Notes: generated by a model from the sequence alone, not told the origin. A stretch of 64,000 nucleotides of DNA from Urechis unicinctus (GCA_034190875.2 CM067344.1:19487112-19551111); one strand, 5' to 3'. Numbered from the stretch's first letter, positions 1 to 10,645 are shown. Numbers and translations are program-made.

Positions 1-54
1 TATATATATATATATATCTCTATATATATATCTATATATATATCTATATATATA

Positions 55-95
<41 letters not shown>
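1..95. repeat. (TA)n microsatellite
   Basis: Almost pure TA dinucleotides with a few TC interruptions. It lies in the intron after B4GALT exon 4 and touches the window edge, so its full length is unknown. Confidence 0.95.
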
Positions 96-98
<3 letters not shown>

Positions 99-314
99 AG
101 AACACAGTACAAATACTCGTAGGTACAATAAACCATCGTTTACGCCCTTTAGAAAATTATAGTAACAAAGGCAGGTATAAACTGTTTAATCATGTGCACA
201 GTGAGCCACTTTGATCAAGATTATTTAAATGTAAATCGATTATGCTGAATTATCTTATCTGATCATCAGACAATATTACATCCCTATCTAGCTCTGATTA
301 ATTTCATAGCTTAC

Positions 315-498
315 TAGTAGCGCGTTCGATTGCGTGTCACCACCAAGTGACGCGGGTTTTCGCCACAGTGGTATAGGTTTTCGACCCGTTCTGGGAGCAG
401 ATCGACGTCTTGAATGAACATGCAGTCATATTCATCCTTTTTCATGCCTTCAAGAAAACCGATATTCATCATGGCTGCTCGATTGAACACCGTGGGAC
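315..498 (-). CDS. B4GALT coding exon 4: FNRA and DVD metal-binding segment
   Basis: A 184-bp exon from a TATGTAG acceptor to a TA|GTAAGC donor. It encodes PTVFNRAAMMNIGFLEGM, then FIQDVDLLPE, LYHCGE and PRHLVV. DVD is the Mn2+/UDP-sugar motif of the family, and the Cys in LYHC is a conserved disulfide position. The tail after PRHLVV (TRNRTRY) differs from the usual xDKFGY. The next exon is outside the window, beyond a (TA)n tract at 1-95. Confidence 0.9.
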
Positions 499-2278
499 CT
501 ACATATCGACACATGTAGTTGAAATCTTTACGACATGGATAGACAATTGTGCACTCAGAATATGTTAAGATAAGCATAGCACTATACATAAGGTATGCCT
601 GACAATAATGCCCACCCGATGAATTACATGCTTAAACGGGGAAATAGAGTATAAATTTAATTCACACCCGTTAACACTCCCGGTTGATCTCCAGCCCTAT
701 ATACAATGATTTGCTTATCGATGATCGGGAAATGAGAATGAACATATTAAGAGATGTACCCATTTATCAATAATAACAAATCCAAGAGATACGAATACGT
801 ACATGTATGTTCCACTATATATATGGAGTACTTCACGTTTTGGTGTCGCAGAAAAGAGTGCATATGTTTGACAAATATTTGCAGGTGTTCCATGCGATCC
901 CGGAATGGGACGATGACGGCGATTTTCCATTGTGGCACGCAGTCACGTGGACCCCATGAGCCTCCAAGTATCACGTGGTTGTGATGCGTGGCTATCGACT
1001 CCCAGGACTGGATACTGGTGTCAATTTCCATGTTAGTGGCTGTAAATTTATGCGATCACATTGCCAGTTTTAGGCAGGATTTATTGGGCATCAAAATAAC
1101 AATAATACTAAATTTATGGCGTATAACTTTTCAGATTGATCAAAGCTTAGAGCGTTAAACTGCCAAAGTTAGATCGGTGCGTATCCACAGAAGCACACCT
1201 TATATTTCATATAGTTGAATGGGGTTGTGTAATGTGATGTGGCCATTATGATGTCTGATGGGAAATGATGAAGCTTTAAGTAAACGTTCTAAAGATAGAC
1301 GGAGCGGGGCATATTATAGAACACAGAGTCGGCCATCTCACCGTATGAAAATGCCACAAGCGACAACTTGAACTATACAAAATACGAACATCGGAATGGC
1401 GACATGCGTTATAAACATGTTAATCATCAAGGCTTAACTCACGAAAGCATGTCTCCATCCAGAAGCTGTCACCCGTGTAATTAGCCAAGGACAGTGCGAT
1501 TCCCTTACTAGCTCCTTGGATCTTCTTTACGTATACAAAACCCACGTAATCATTGTCTGTCACTTGGAGTTGTTGTATCATGCGATGACTGCTGAAATAC
1601 TTCCCATACTCCCTGTCCACGATACCGATAACATGAATGTCATCAGGAAGATTATGGAAGGTCTTGTCAAAGGATGACAACTTCGGATGTCCCCGAAGAA
1701 GAAGACTTGTACTGCAGTTATTATGGACAATTTGCAACACCACGTGGTCTGATGGCCGCCATTGCAGTTTGAGTTTCCGGTTGATGTATATACCCGCTAC
1801 GACTTCGTCGCTTTCGAGTGTAGTCGTGCTTAACTGTTTTATAGTTACGGAACAACCTGAAAAAAAATGAAGACAAAAGATCACCTAATTATAAATACCA
1901 GTTTGTCAGAGTTTTTGAAATAGTACTGGCTTTGTTTACATTAGGTGTCGAATTGCAGCAGCTCACGTTCAATTAAGAAACTGAATTAAGATCAAACTAA
2001 CATGGCGCTTCAGAAGGCTTTGGACAAAGCGACTTTTCCAAATTTGTGTTATCCTCTGGTGCCAGTTGAATATTGAATTTGGGTGCTGACTTCGTGGATT
2101 CGTGAACGTTGCTGCGTTGCTTGTTCGTTAAGGGGTGCATTTCATGCTGGTCGTCACTGGTAGAACACGTAGCGAAGCTCTGGTCGAAATAATTGAGTAC
2201 TGATGCGACGACCAACACAATCATCAGAAGTATAAAAGTTTTTGGCACAGAAGATAAGTTGCTTCCGCAACAACGCAT
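315..2278 (-). CDS. Beta-1,4-galactosyltransferase family gene, 5' part (4 exons, 3' end off window)
   Basis: Family role: a Golgi type II membrane enzyme that transfers galactose (or a related sugar) from the UDP-sugar to terminal GlcNAc or similar acceptors, using Mn2+. The model joins 2278-2002, 1856-1443, 1039-803 and 498-315 on the minus strand. Every junction has GT-AG ends and phase 1, so about 370 codons read without a stop. Order of parts: a short cytosolic tail, a membrane anchor (about residues 14-31), a linker, a stem exon with an ILEI/PANDER-like fold (about 108-216), then the catalytic start with PFRDRMEHL (275-283), FNRA (314-317) and the DVD metal site (340-342). The WGWGGEDDD segment and C-terminus would lie left of base 1. 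The subfamily (B4GALT1-7 or B4GALNT-like) cannot be decided here. The family call is secure; the full length is inferred. Confidence 0.9.
803..1039 (-). CDS. B4GALT coding exon 3: start of catalytic domain
   Basis: A 237-bp exon with a TTTACAG acceptor and T|GTACGT donor. It encodes residues 231-310: LGGSWGPRDCVPQWKIAVIV, then PFRDR, HLQIF and IYIVEH. These match the family pattern in which G-x(3)-P-x-DC-x-P precedes the IVIPFRNR-x-HL nucleotide-binding strand and the IYVI/VEQ strand. The split codon with exon 4 restores exactly the usual spacing between that strand and FNRA, which confirms the intron position. Confidence 0.9.
1443..1856 (-). CDS. B4GALT coding exon 2: ILEI/PANDER-like stem domain
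   Basis: A 414-bp symmetric exon (phase 1 at both ends) with a TTTTTTCAG acceptor and a C|GTGAGT donor. It encodes residues 93-230, between anchor and catalytic domain. Visible pattern: hydrophobic strands at VVLQIV (131-136), FDKTF then LPDDIHVIGIVDRE (162-175), and YVGFVYVKKIQG (196-207). The order and wording resemble the ILEI/PANDER domain of FAM3 proteins and the stem of POMGNT1, where IPDG-type turns precede a VAVKDE strand and a WAFVG-KG strand. Two N-glycosylation sequons (NCS near 139, NYT near 218) fit a lumenal location. Exon status is well supported by phase; the domain name rests on a by-eye match. It could instead be a lineage-specific stem. Confidence 0.75.
2002..2278 (-). CDS. 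B4GALT coding exon 1: start codon, cytosolic tail, membrane anchor
   Basis: The ATG at 2278-2276 opens a 92-codon exon. It encodes a 13-residue Cys/Ser-containing tail, then an uncharged hydrophobic run starting FILLMIVLVVASVL with no cleavage-site pattern after it, as expected for a Golgi signal anchor. A polar, Ser/Thr/Asn-rich linker follows. The exon ends just before GTTAGT (donor at 2001-1996), leaving one base of a Cys codon that exon 2 completes. No other in-frame ATG precedes the anchor, so this start is favoured. The 5' UTR and promoter upstream of 2278 were not resolved. Confidence 0.75.
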
Positions 2279-3264
2279 GGTTATATTTGATCGAAAATCA
2301 GTAAATCGCCTTTATCCTATTACCGGGCATTGCCTCTCGACTATGTCAAATAATCAAATGGGCAACGATGCTGGATAAAAGTCTCCGGATCCATTTTCTG
2401 TTTGACATTTAAAGCAACTCCTTATAGATCGCGAATGGGAGCGTGTATAACGTGTGACCGTTGTTAACACGTTGCCATTGCTTTATATATTGAGCGTTGT
2501 GGGCTGGGGTTTCGGGGACTATGGCCTGTGACAGCTTGCTTTACGCACGATTGATCGATGAACGGCCATGTAAATATGTACCTCTCTCAGTCCGCATTAA
2601 TCGTAATTGAACAGAACAACAATGTAGATATTTGGGGTTTATGACCGCTCTATGCAACTGACCACTCGATTGAACTGACTACAGTATTGTAATGTTCTTT
2701 AGTTCTATGTTTTATGATCACTTCCACAGCTCCTCTCCCTTGTTGGTGTCTGCTTCAGCTTGGTTTTATACTATTCTCCAGCTGTTTATATATCAAAAGC
2801 CATTATATACAGCGTGTATGGTTGATAAAGGTTGACCAGGATCCACGCCTGTATATGCTATTGGCATGTCCCCAATGACAGAGTCTGAATACAATTTGCG
2901 CCGACATAGAGCAAAAGGGCGGCCTGGGTATTCAAGGCTATCTCATCTCAGTGCCATCATAGGGTCTTTATTCCTCTATGCCTGTACAGAAACATATAAA
3001 TCCAGCTCTGGCGCCCATAAGTTTGCTAAGATGTCCTCCCGTATCCCGGACTCACAGAAAGCTCGATGTATGTCACGTTGCCAACGGCATCCCAAACCAC
3101 CAATGCAACATCCCCAAACCCCATTTAGTCCCACCACTTTAAGCGTCGTGTTTGGATAGAATCTTGTCGCCTTTCCGTTCATTAACATGCAAAGTCAGTT
3201 AATGCGTGACATGTTAATCACCATTTTGGCTCGTTTCACTCAATGTCGTGCTCACAACAACGGT

Positions 3265-3978
3265 GTAGGCAAAGAAACTCCGCCTCTGACAGTGCCGCGC
3301 TATTTAATTACTACTTTCGATCTCTCACATCCGCGCTCTAGCCTAAGGTGGGATTAGGCAAGGCACTTGGCCCTGGTGTTTTGATGATCTGATGCCACCT
3401 TAGGGGCGAGGGTCCGTATGGCAGAATCTTTAAGGATATAAGCAAATTTGCTCCTTCTCGCGATGCAGACAAGGGACAGTTTAAAAAACATACATTTTCA
3501 TATCCATAAATGTCTTAACATCAATCTTGCCTAGAGTACAACAACAGTCATACTCCTTAATCAAGAGAATCAACGAAATCCAACACAATTTTCAGAATTG
3601 TTGTCCAACATGGCTACCGCGCGAATCGAAAATGTGAGCGATATCACAACGAATTAACTTAATTATGTTCCATTGTGGGAGTCGACCATGTTGAGTTTTT
3701 GAATAAAGTTTCTTGATGTGCCGTATTTTAGTGCTCAAACAATAGAAACAGTCCTCGTGTCATTTTCTGTTATAATCTTTCATTTCGTCACAATGTTTTG
3801 GCATGGAGGTAAGTTTTTAGCGAGTTCATCTGTCATTTTGACTTCGGACCCTTAGAAATTTTGCAGGCGGCTCTTCGCCTCTGCAGTAGTGAATAGCGAG
3901 GCGCTGTCAGAGGCGGAGTTTCTTTGCCTAAAGGTGGCACCAGATCATCAAAACACCAGGAGTGAGTGCCTTGCCTAC
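3265..3978. repeat. Inverted repeat with swapped halves
   Basis: Block A (3265-3305, containing AGAAACTCCGCCTCTGACAG) and block B (3354-3404, containing CCTGGTGTTTTGATGATCTG) reappear in reverse complement as A' (3891-3930) and B' (3929-3978). A simple inverted repeat would read A-B-B'-A', but here the order is A-B-A'-B'. The blocks are exchanged around a shared TAGGCAA. This suggests two related element ends that were circularly permuted or recombined. Confidence 0.7.
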
Positions 3979-4409
3979 ACAGCGGTGATGATATATATAT
4001 GAATGGGTAACTAAGGGCAGAAGCCTTCGTTCTCGTGCGTCATAACGTACAGACATACAACTGTTTCCTTATAGTAAAGAGCCGAAAAGGGAGGGCTGTT
4101 TGGTAGTCAATCGGAAAATATCGCTGCGTAGTTTCTTTCGCTGGATTACTTTTCGGGAGGTATTGTGAAGTTTTGTGACATTATGAAATGTAGCTTTTCA
4201 ATGAACCGTTTTCCGCAATATTTTATTGCAAACTGATTCAGCTAACTTCATTCCGCCTATTTTCGCTCACTAGTTTGTAGGCGTGCCCTGTTGGGGAATT
4301 AGGTTATTCCATTTTATCGACGGCGGTAAACTGGTACAGCCAGAGAGGCTCCACATGGGTACTGATGAGTGCGGCTGAAACGTAAAAGGCGTAAAGTGCC
4401 AAACGTTGG

Positions 4410-4520
4410 CACCGAATTAGCTCCGGTCGAACGGTAACATGAATTTATAGACGTCTTGTAGGGCTAGCATAGCTAGGCTATCACCGAATTAGCTCCGGTG
4501 TAACGGTAACATGAATTTAT
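4410..4520. repeat. Direct repeat, 72-bp spacing
   Basis: About 40 bp beginning ACCGAATTAGCTCCGGT is repeated at 4411 and 4483 with few differences. The intervening motif GACGTCTTGTAGGGCTA recurs at 5245-5261, followed by TCACCGAAT, inside the neighbouring foldback element, so the two repeats share sequence. Confidence 0.7.
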
Positions 4521-4780
4521 ACCGTTACGAAGAGTTCGTCAAACACAGTCGGCAAGTTCTCGTTTGGGTTGAAGGACTACTCTGCGTACCTGGAAAATAA
4601 CATATATCAAGAGCCTTTACAAAAAATAGACTTTGCGCGCCAAATAACTTACCACCCCTCGACGCTATTCTTCAATAAATGGCATCGATAGTTCGTTTCC
4701 TAACAAATCGCGATACGATGTCTGCCATTTTGGAAACAATTAATTCTCGCGATTTCCCGCATTGCCTTAGCATCCCAAGT

Positions 4781-4986
4781 GGGGGGCACTTACCCTAACT
4801 CGGATAGGGGTGTGCCGCGGGACCTCGAAAACCTGTTCCCGTTATACTCGTTGAGAATGAGAAAAAGTATACTCCATCGTACAAGGTATTATGCGAATGT
4901 CTAACCCCTCGTAAAAGTCGAGATGTTGAAAAAACCACCCCCCTCGTGCGGCACATGTATACTATATCTTAAGTGCCCCCCCCCCC
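4781..4986 (+). mobile_element. G-tract/C-tract bounded MITE-like element, copy A
   Basis: It begins with G6 then CACTTA and ends with TTAAGTGC then C11, so the ends are inverted repeats. Inside are GGATAGGGGTGTGCCGCGGGACCT near the left end and GTGCGGCACATGTATA near the right end. The same landmarks occur in reverse at 19812-20087 (copy B). Copy A keeps only about one clear CATCGTACAAGGTATTATGCG internal unit. No clear target duplication is visible at this copy. Confidence 0.65.
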
Positions 4987-5229
4987 GCGCAATGCATGTG
5001 GTCTTGAACTTGTAAACATACATGTTGCTGTGTTTCTGACTTTTTACCGCTTCCCAAATTGATCGAACTATAAATAATTACCACGGATGAAATCACCAGC
5101 CGAAAAGGGATGAAATTGTCCGTAAAACATCATTGCATTCTATAACTCCATCACTTGTGTATATTTGGTGTTTGGTAGTTGTCTGAATCGATCTAAAAAT
5201 AATTGAGTTGCGTTGTTTCGAGAAACGGT

Positions 5230-5251
5230 AAGACGTCTACGCAGACGTCTT
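5230..5251. other. Perfect hairpin
   Basis: AAGACGTCT and AGACGTCTT form a 9-bp perfect stem with a 4-base loop inside the foldback element. Confidence 0.7.
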
Positions 5252-5927
5252 GTAGGGCTATCACCGAATGTGACTCTTGTTTGCGCAAATGTATTTAGAC
5301 TCGGCATTAGACCTGCACAACGTATTATTGAAGTCGTGCTATGATCGTAACCGAAAGCGATGTGAACGATACAGGAGTTCCAATTATACACGATAATTAC
5401 ACAAATGTACATATGAAGAATAATTTTTCACATAAATGAATGTTTATTAACAAGTTGATTTAGTTTACATGTGAGATTTCGTCAAAGGCCATTTAATCCG
5501 GCCAGACAAATTTTGAGAAGTTCATGTTTTTATTTTGAATGACAAGATCGGTTTTTCTGCGCGCACGCGCAGACAAGGTTCTTCGCAAGCGAACTTTTGC
5601 TTTCCGAATTCTATTATTTAAGTTTATGTGTCATTTTGTCAATGATTATCTTTTGGCATTACCTACATTAGAGATATGTATTCAACGATATTAATTTGAC
5701 AATTGAAACTGCGTAATGTGACGTCATATGTCCAAAACGGGGTTTGCCGTGAACGAAAGTTGTGACAATTGCTAAATAATCATGAAACGATGGATAACCA
5801 AATTAGTGCAGTTCAACTGATATTCATCTCAATTCTCGACATATATAGGTACGTAAGTACACAACATTGATGAGAAGCTGTATGCACTCGAAGTAAAACG
5901 CTCACCGCACGACACACATATATTTCA

Positions 5928-5960
5928 GCACGACGGTATATATTTATATTACCGTCGTGC
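5928..5960. other. Hairpin with GCACGACGGTA arms
   Basis: GCACGACGGTA and TACCGTCGTGC flank an AT-only loop, giving an 11-bp perfect stem near the right arm of the foldback element. GCACGACGG is CpG-dense against an AT-rich background. Confidence 0.75.
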
Positions 5961-7302
5961 GCGGCATGACAGCTTGTTAACAATTTTGAGATTGATTAAA
6001 GACAACAAACCAAACACTTCACATACCCAAGTGATGGAGTTTTAGAATGCCATGTTTACAGACAATTTTACCCCTTTGTGACGGGGGATTTCATCCATGG
6101 TTATTAGTAATAGTTCGATCAATTTGGAAGCGGTAGAAAGTCCGAAACACAGCAACATGTTAGCCCAATAGACTAACGTCAGGTTTTATCACCTTGTGGG
6201 TCCAACAGTAAAACCACCAGTTTTGTGGTTGATTCGGTACATGCTTACATGTTTTCATGAAATATGCATGTTCTGACGAGTTTCAGATGATCAGAGTCGA
6301 AATTTATTATTTATTTCGGTTCAAGATAATGTTTCATATTCCTATTGTCTGAGGACAAATATATTTTCGATAACTTTCCTAGTTTACCAGTGATAATTTC
6401 TTCAGAAATTCCAAGCGTGGAGGATGGTATCCCAGAGAGCCCCAGAAACTTCCAATGTTAAAAAGGCGGTGAAAACATAGGCAAAAACTATAGCTGATAG
6501 TTCCGGTCATCTTTTCCCCAAGTCATGTTGTTTTCTTCGTGATTCGATGCCCGTCCAGTTCAATCTACTATGGTCTCCTAGACCTGAAGGCGAGACTATT
6601 GAATATCAGTAACATGTTAAAAAGCGCCCGCAGCCATCAGTCTGTGATATTTGTGATATTTGTGCGACAGTGATTGTGAGTGGCCTTTTCTACATGTTAG
6701 ACAAGGTCATTTTAGCTTTTAGCTTCGTGCCACAAATAGTTCCTGTGAACCCGCGTTTTATGGCTGCCTCGTCTATGTTCTTATTTGTGAAAGCTTCCGC
6801 TGGTCAGTTTCCACCGCCATTTTGCCGAGTCAGGCACAGGTATTACTGCTTGGTGTGATTTTAGGCCAAGATATGACGTAAGCTGTGTGACTGATTTAAG
6901 TACTGTGATGAATACTGTGCATTTTGTCATATCATTTATTCTTTGCTGTTATTTTTAGTCCTTCTCTACAAATAACAGAATAATGCCACTCTCTTGGGGA
7001 TTCTGGCAATCAATACTGGATGATAAAAAGGGAAAGTGTGTTTACATTCAGACAGTTGACGGGAACTCCTCAAATTTTCGCTTTTTAAAGCAAGCTCAAA
7101 GCATCAGAAACTTAGTCAATCTTACTATTGACCAATCAAATGCACTGTAAAGTGTATGAATAAATCTCTAAAGCACCCCCAAAATGGCTGAAACAAACTT
7201 GTCTGTCAACCGATCGAAGGATAGTGTATTGTAGAATGAGGTACGTCCTTCATCTACGGGATGTAACTAAAAGTCAGTCTGTTGTAATCCTCTACCTGGT
7301 TA

Positions 7303-7395
7303 TGACATGTGAGCGACACAACCCCTCTGTGCATGGGTCACAGATTCCAGGCGATGCTGGTCTAATGCAATACATGACAGCTTGTCGAGGTTGTT
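7303..7395 (+). repeat. Diverged dispersed duplicate, copy 1
   Basis: It shares ordered words with 8246-8338: GTGAGC-AC, CTG-GCATG-GTCACAG and ATACATG-CAGCTT. Both copies are on the plus strand about 0.94 kb apart, upstream of the first PKI exon. No coding meaning was seen; it may be an old tandem duplication or a SINE-like repeat. Confidence 0.55.
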
Positions 7396-8005
7396 GCACA
7401 CAAGGGATAGGTTGATTGTGACTCTGTCGCATAAAACATGACAAAGGGAACTCTTGCAGGGCCTAATATTATTCTACAGTTTCCACCAGCCCAGTCAGGC
7501 TAATCATTAGCCTAAACTTTTCTTCAAATGTAACATTGTTTTCACTTACACCACTGGGCAATGTAAAAAACACAAAAATCTCTTGTGTCAAATATATTTA
7601 TTTGAAGTATGTGAAATTAACAATCTGCCTCTATGGTTTGACCTTTTTGTGGTTTATTTCGGCATCTAATGTGTTAAAACATCTGATCTTGTTGTTGTAA
7701 ATGAAAACCCAATTTAAGAAACCCCACCTTGGCTTTCAACGAAGCTTTTCATTTCCGTTTGGTTACTGGCTCCCTGAATGGCTATGATTGGTGTAGACCT
7801 TGACCTTTGCACGCGTCGTTCGGAAAAATATGTCTGCCGCCGTTTCTCCAGTGTCAGTACTCCACTATTGTGGAATATCTACTAGCCTAAATGACTGTCT
7901 TACCAGCCAGGGGCTATCAGATGGCTGTTAGTGTTAAGCCCTGTCTTAATATTTCAATTCTATGGAATGTAATTCATTACTCGAATCATCTATGGATATC
8001 TACAG

Positions 8006-8150
8006 GTCAATCCGTCTCACTGTCACCTGGACATACTGACTCCAATCAGTCTCACTGTCACCTGGACATACTGACTCCAATCAGTTTCACTGTCACCTGG
8101 ACATACTGACTCCAATCAGTCTCACTGTCACCTGGACATACTGACTCCAA
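8006..8150 (+). repeat. 35-bp minisatellite, about 4 copies
   Basis: Unit starts are at about 8006, 8041, 8076 and 8111. Each carries CACTGTCACCTGGACATACT, and the last three are nearly identical. The array lies between the two diverged duplicates. Confidence 0.95.
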
Positions 8151-8245
8151 AGCGTCACACACATGGCTTCTGCTGATTATATTTGAGCTCTGGTTGGACA
8201 TGCTGAGTTGGTGATTGGTATTAAGGGTTTGAATCTGACTGCTTT

Positions 8246-8338
8246 ATGGCACGTGAGCAACAATACCTCACTGCGCATGTGTCACAGCTGGTTTGAGACG
8301 TAGGTATGGTGCTATACATGGCAGCTTATGAGCGACGC
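8246..8338 (+). repeat. Diverged dispersed duplicate, copy 2
   Basis: Partner of 7303-7395, in the same orientation. Its GTGTCACAGCTGG and ATACATGGCAGCTTATG match the first copy with scattered substitutions. Confidence 0.55.
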
Positions 8339-8858
8339 AGGCCAGGTGGAAGCATCCCTCACCAGACTTCTTTTCCAGATGTGTTCTGCACCAGGGTATT
8401 AGCCAGGATATGCTTTTTCCAGCGTAAGATGGGTGACCTGTTTTTGAGGCCACTTTTTGGACAGAGCAGTTTAAAACCCCATGGATAATCAACATAAGAA
8501 GCGGATAAATTGATGTTTTACATAAAGATGACTACAATTAGAATCATGCATTTTACCATGTAGCTGCATGTATATCCATTCCTTTTTAATTGTTTGTCTG
8601 TCATCAGCTGTGGATATAGGCAAATAGGTCACCTGGTAATTATTTATTGCCTAAGTAATGCATTTTTTCACAAATTTCAGAAATATACATGGCGATATAT
8701 CAAACTATGATACAATAATAAAGCATAACAAAATGCAAGCACATTGTCAGGTCACCGTTCCCATGGCTAACATTTCAGTCTAATGCTTTCTCTGATAATA
8801 TACTAATAGCATTTATTATGATGTTTTATTTCCATCTGCCATGTTGTTGTGTCATCAG

Positions 8859-8937
8859 TGAGGAAATCATGCCACAATGGAAGTCATCCAAGTCTAGGAG
8901 ACCTCCCTCCTCCCGCAGGGCCCGCCTCCGTAGCCAG
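8859..8937 (+). CDS. PKI alternative 5' exon A (basic Ser/Arg-rich N-terminus)
   Basis: The exon follows a GTTGTTGTGTCATCAG acceptor and ends CAG|GTAATT. An ATG at 8869 opens 23 codons reading MPQWKSSKSRRPPSSRRARL plus three residues, and ends in phase 0. Spliced to 15113, the reading frame passes through PYP into the PKI ATG at 15122 without a stop. The predicted 106-residue isoform would have a strongly basic, Arg/Ser-rich leader that could act in nuclear targeting or RNA/membrane binding. The acceptor implies another untranslated exon upstream. Phase and splice signals support it; no transcript evidence is available. Confidence 0.5.
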
Positions 8938-8994
8938 GTAATTGAATACTGTCAATGTTATCTCATTTGATATTCGCTATGTGAAATCGCTGTT

Positions 8995-9325
8995 ATGGTA
9001 TTGGTAATATTAGGGTTTTACATTACTTTTATCAAAGAGGTCAGATCGCTATGCTGATGGATGTGAATTATTGTGATGTCAGTGCACACTTGGCACCAAC
9101 TTTTTTGCTCAGACCATGCTAGGAAAACCATGCTGGTGTGACGAAGATCCAGCTTGATGCTGTTGATCCAAAGGCCAGGTGCATTACCTTTAAGCGATGG
9201 CACTGCCATTCAACATGATCATCCAAGTCTCGAGCATCCTGTCAGGTTTTCACATCTTGGGATTGAACCCACTAGCCGTGGGTCAATAGGCAACAAAGCA
9301 AACAACTATGTCACGGGAACTGGCT
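8995..9325 (-). mobile_element. tRNA-type SINE, antisense in PKI intron
   Basis: Read on the minus strand it has a Pol III B-box-like GGTTCAATCCC (9269-9259), GTGAAAACCTGAC, GGATGATCATGTT, GTGCCAAGTG and a tail of TAATATTACC units ending near 8995. The same modules occur in the same order on the plus strand at about 37445-37793. Full length is about 330 bp. It starts only 57 bp beyond the donor of the upstream PKI exon. Confidence 0.75.
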
Positions 9326-10627
9326 GTCTGTTATACTGAGACAGGTTTAGCTGTATGTAAAGACTGTTGACTGTGCATTATCATACTATGTCCACCGAGA
9401 TAACTTCCAGTGAGATTTACGAAGTCGAGGTTTTCTTTTTCTTTACAAATAGCTTGGGAAATATCTTCTGTTTGTTAGGATATGAATTTATGCATGGACA
9501 GGTGACACATTATGATCTAAATCAGACTGTAAGTCATAGCGAAAATAATATGTACATTGAAGTCATAACGTAGCCACGCTATGACGAAATGTTGGCCGTG
9601 GTTGTGCACTCGACAAAGTAGTCCTTGACCTGATTGTTTCGATTTGGAGTCTGCAAAGGGTTGTGTCACGTTTGCGAATTCACCTTCTTCGTTTACCACA
9701 TCCCCTCTCATTATTTGTCATAACATCCACATTAGAATTGTCAAATACATGATACATTTTTCTCAATGAATCTGCTTTTCAAGCTTGACTACTAACAACT
9801 TAATCTGCCTCTGACCAGCTTACATCCAATCACCGTTTTTTTCCACAGCTCTTGATGGTCTAAGCAAGGCAAGCGCAACAGCATAGTCTCTCTGGGTTAG
9901 GTTAGCATATTGTCCTAGAATACCTTGATAATCACATCAACTTACATAGGCATATCTCTTTGTGCACCCGAAATATTTCTACTGTGAGGAGGATCTTTGG
10001 TATCATGGATATGTTCTGTAAACAAGGACCTGTTTATACTGAACTGTTACATCAACCTTATTCAATCGTCATTCGATCCTCCCCAAGCATCATGGATGGT
10101 GTTATATTCCGCGACCATGGCATATGGTGTCTGTGATGTACACTGCCTTCGAAACAAGTGTAATATCCTATTTATAGGATACATCGCGTAGGAGGTAATT
10201 CGCTGTTAGTGCCACGTGTATCACCATTCGCCTCACACTTGTGAACACTGGTCTCAGTGTGGTGTCCGACTGCGTTGCTTTGCTCCTGGTCCAGTTATTA
10301 CTCCAACCCTCCACTTGTCCACGGTAGTACCTGGAATGTTTCATAGCAATGTCGTGTTTGATTGTTACTCCGGCTATGTGTAATGCGAGGCGGGATATCA
10401 CGGGTTCTCTTGGGGCGGATGAGATCATAAGCATTACTCGCATTATTATTGGACATGGTATTAATGTTAGCTCTGGTGGGGGTGGGGTGGGTTAAAATCC
10501 CGCCATTTTGTTACAAATCATAGTGAACGAAATCGTTATGGCCATCTTTCCACGTCAAGTTCCTGTCGATTGCTACTTGCACATGGAGACAATTAGTGAT
10601 GTTATAACCGCTACGTCATCGCCTCCT

Positions 10628-10645
10628 ACTCTCTGTAGAGAGTAC
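10628..10645. other. Short perfect hairpin
   Basis: TACTCTC and GAGAGTA pair around a 4-base loop. No associated gene or T-run was seen, so no function is claimed. Confidence 0.5.

Larger units (their letters stand above)
5021..6159. mobile_element. Foldback-type element with ~170-bp terminal inverted repeats
   Basis: The left arm (about 5021-5196) and right arm (about 5989-6159) are reverse complements at roughly 80-85% by eye. Shared landmarks include CATGTTGCTGTGTTT, AAATTGATCGAACTA, GGATGAAATC and AACTCCATCACTTG. The roughly 790-bp interior has no transposase ORF. It contains two strong hairpins (5230-5251 and 5928-5960). It looks like a non-autonomous long-TIR element; the superfamily is unknown. 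Confidence 0.7.
2279..8858. other. Intergenic region between divergent B4GALT and PKI genes; repeat-rich
   Basis: No ORF here has recognisable homology. It holds the permuted inverted repeat (3265-3978), direct repeats near 4.4 kb, the G/C-tract element (4781-4986), the foldback element (5021-6159), and a diverged duplicate and 35-bp minisatellite (7.3-8.3 kb). Promoters of both flanking genes must lie here or in the PKI intron, but I could not place them. ATGTTTTGGCATGGAG at 3791-3806 is followed by a consensus GTAAGT; nothing else supports an exon there. Confidence 0.5.

Noticed and set aside
2866-3188. Overlapping ORFs (97 codons plus, 70 minus), the minus one Cys/Gly/Trp-containing
   Set aside because: No splice signals at useful positions and no family recognised.
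4985-5020. Possible continuation of the foldback arm into the G/C-tract element
   Set aside because: Sequence left of 5021 does not match the reverse complement beyond 6159, so the two elements are adjacent rather than one.
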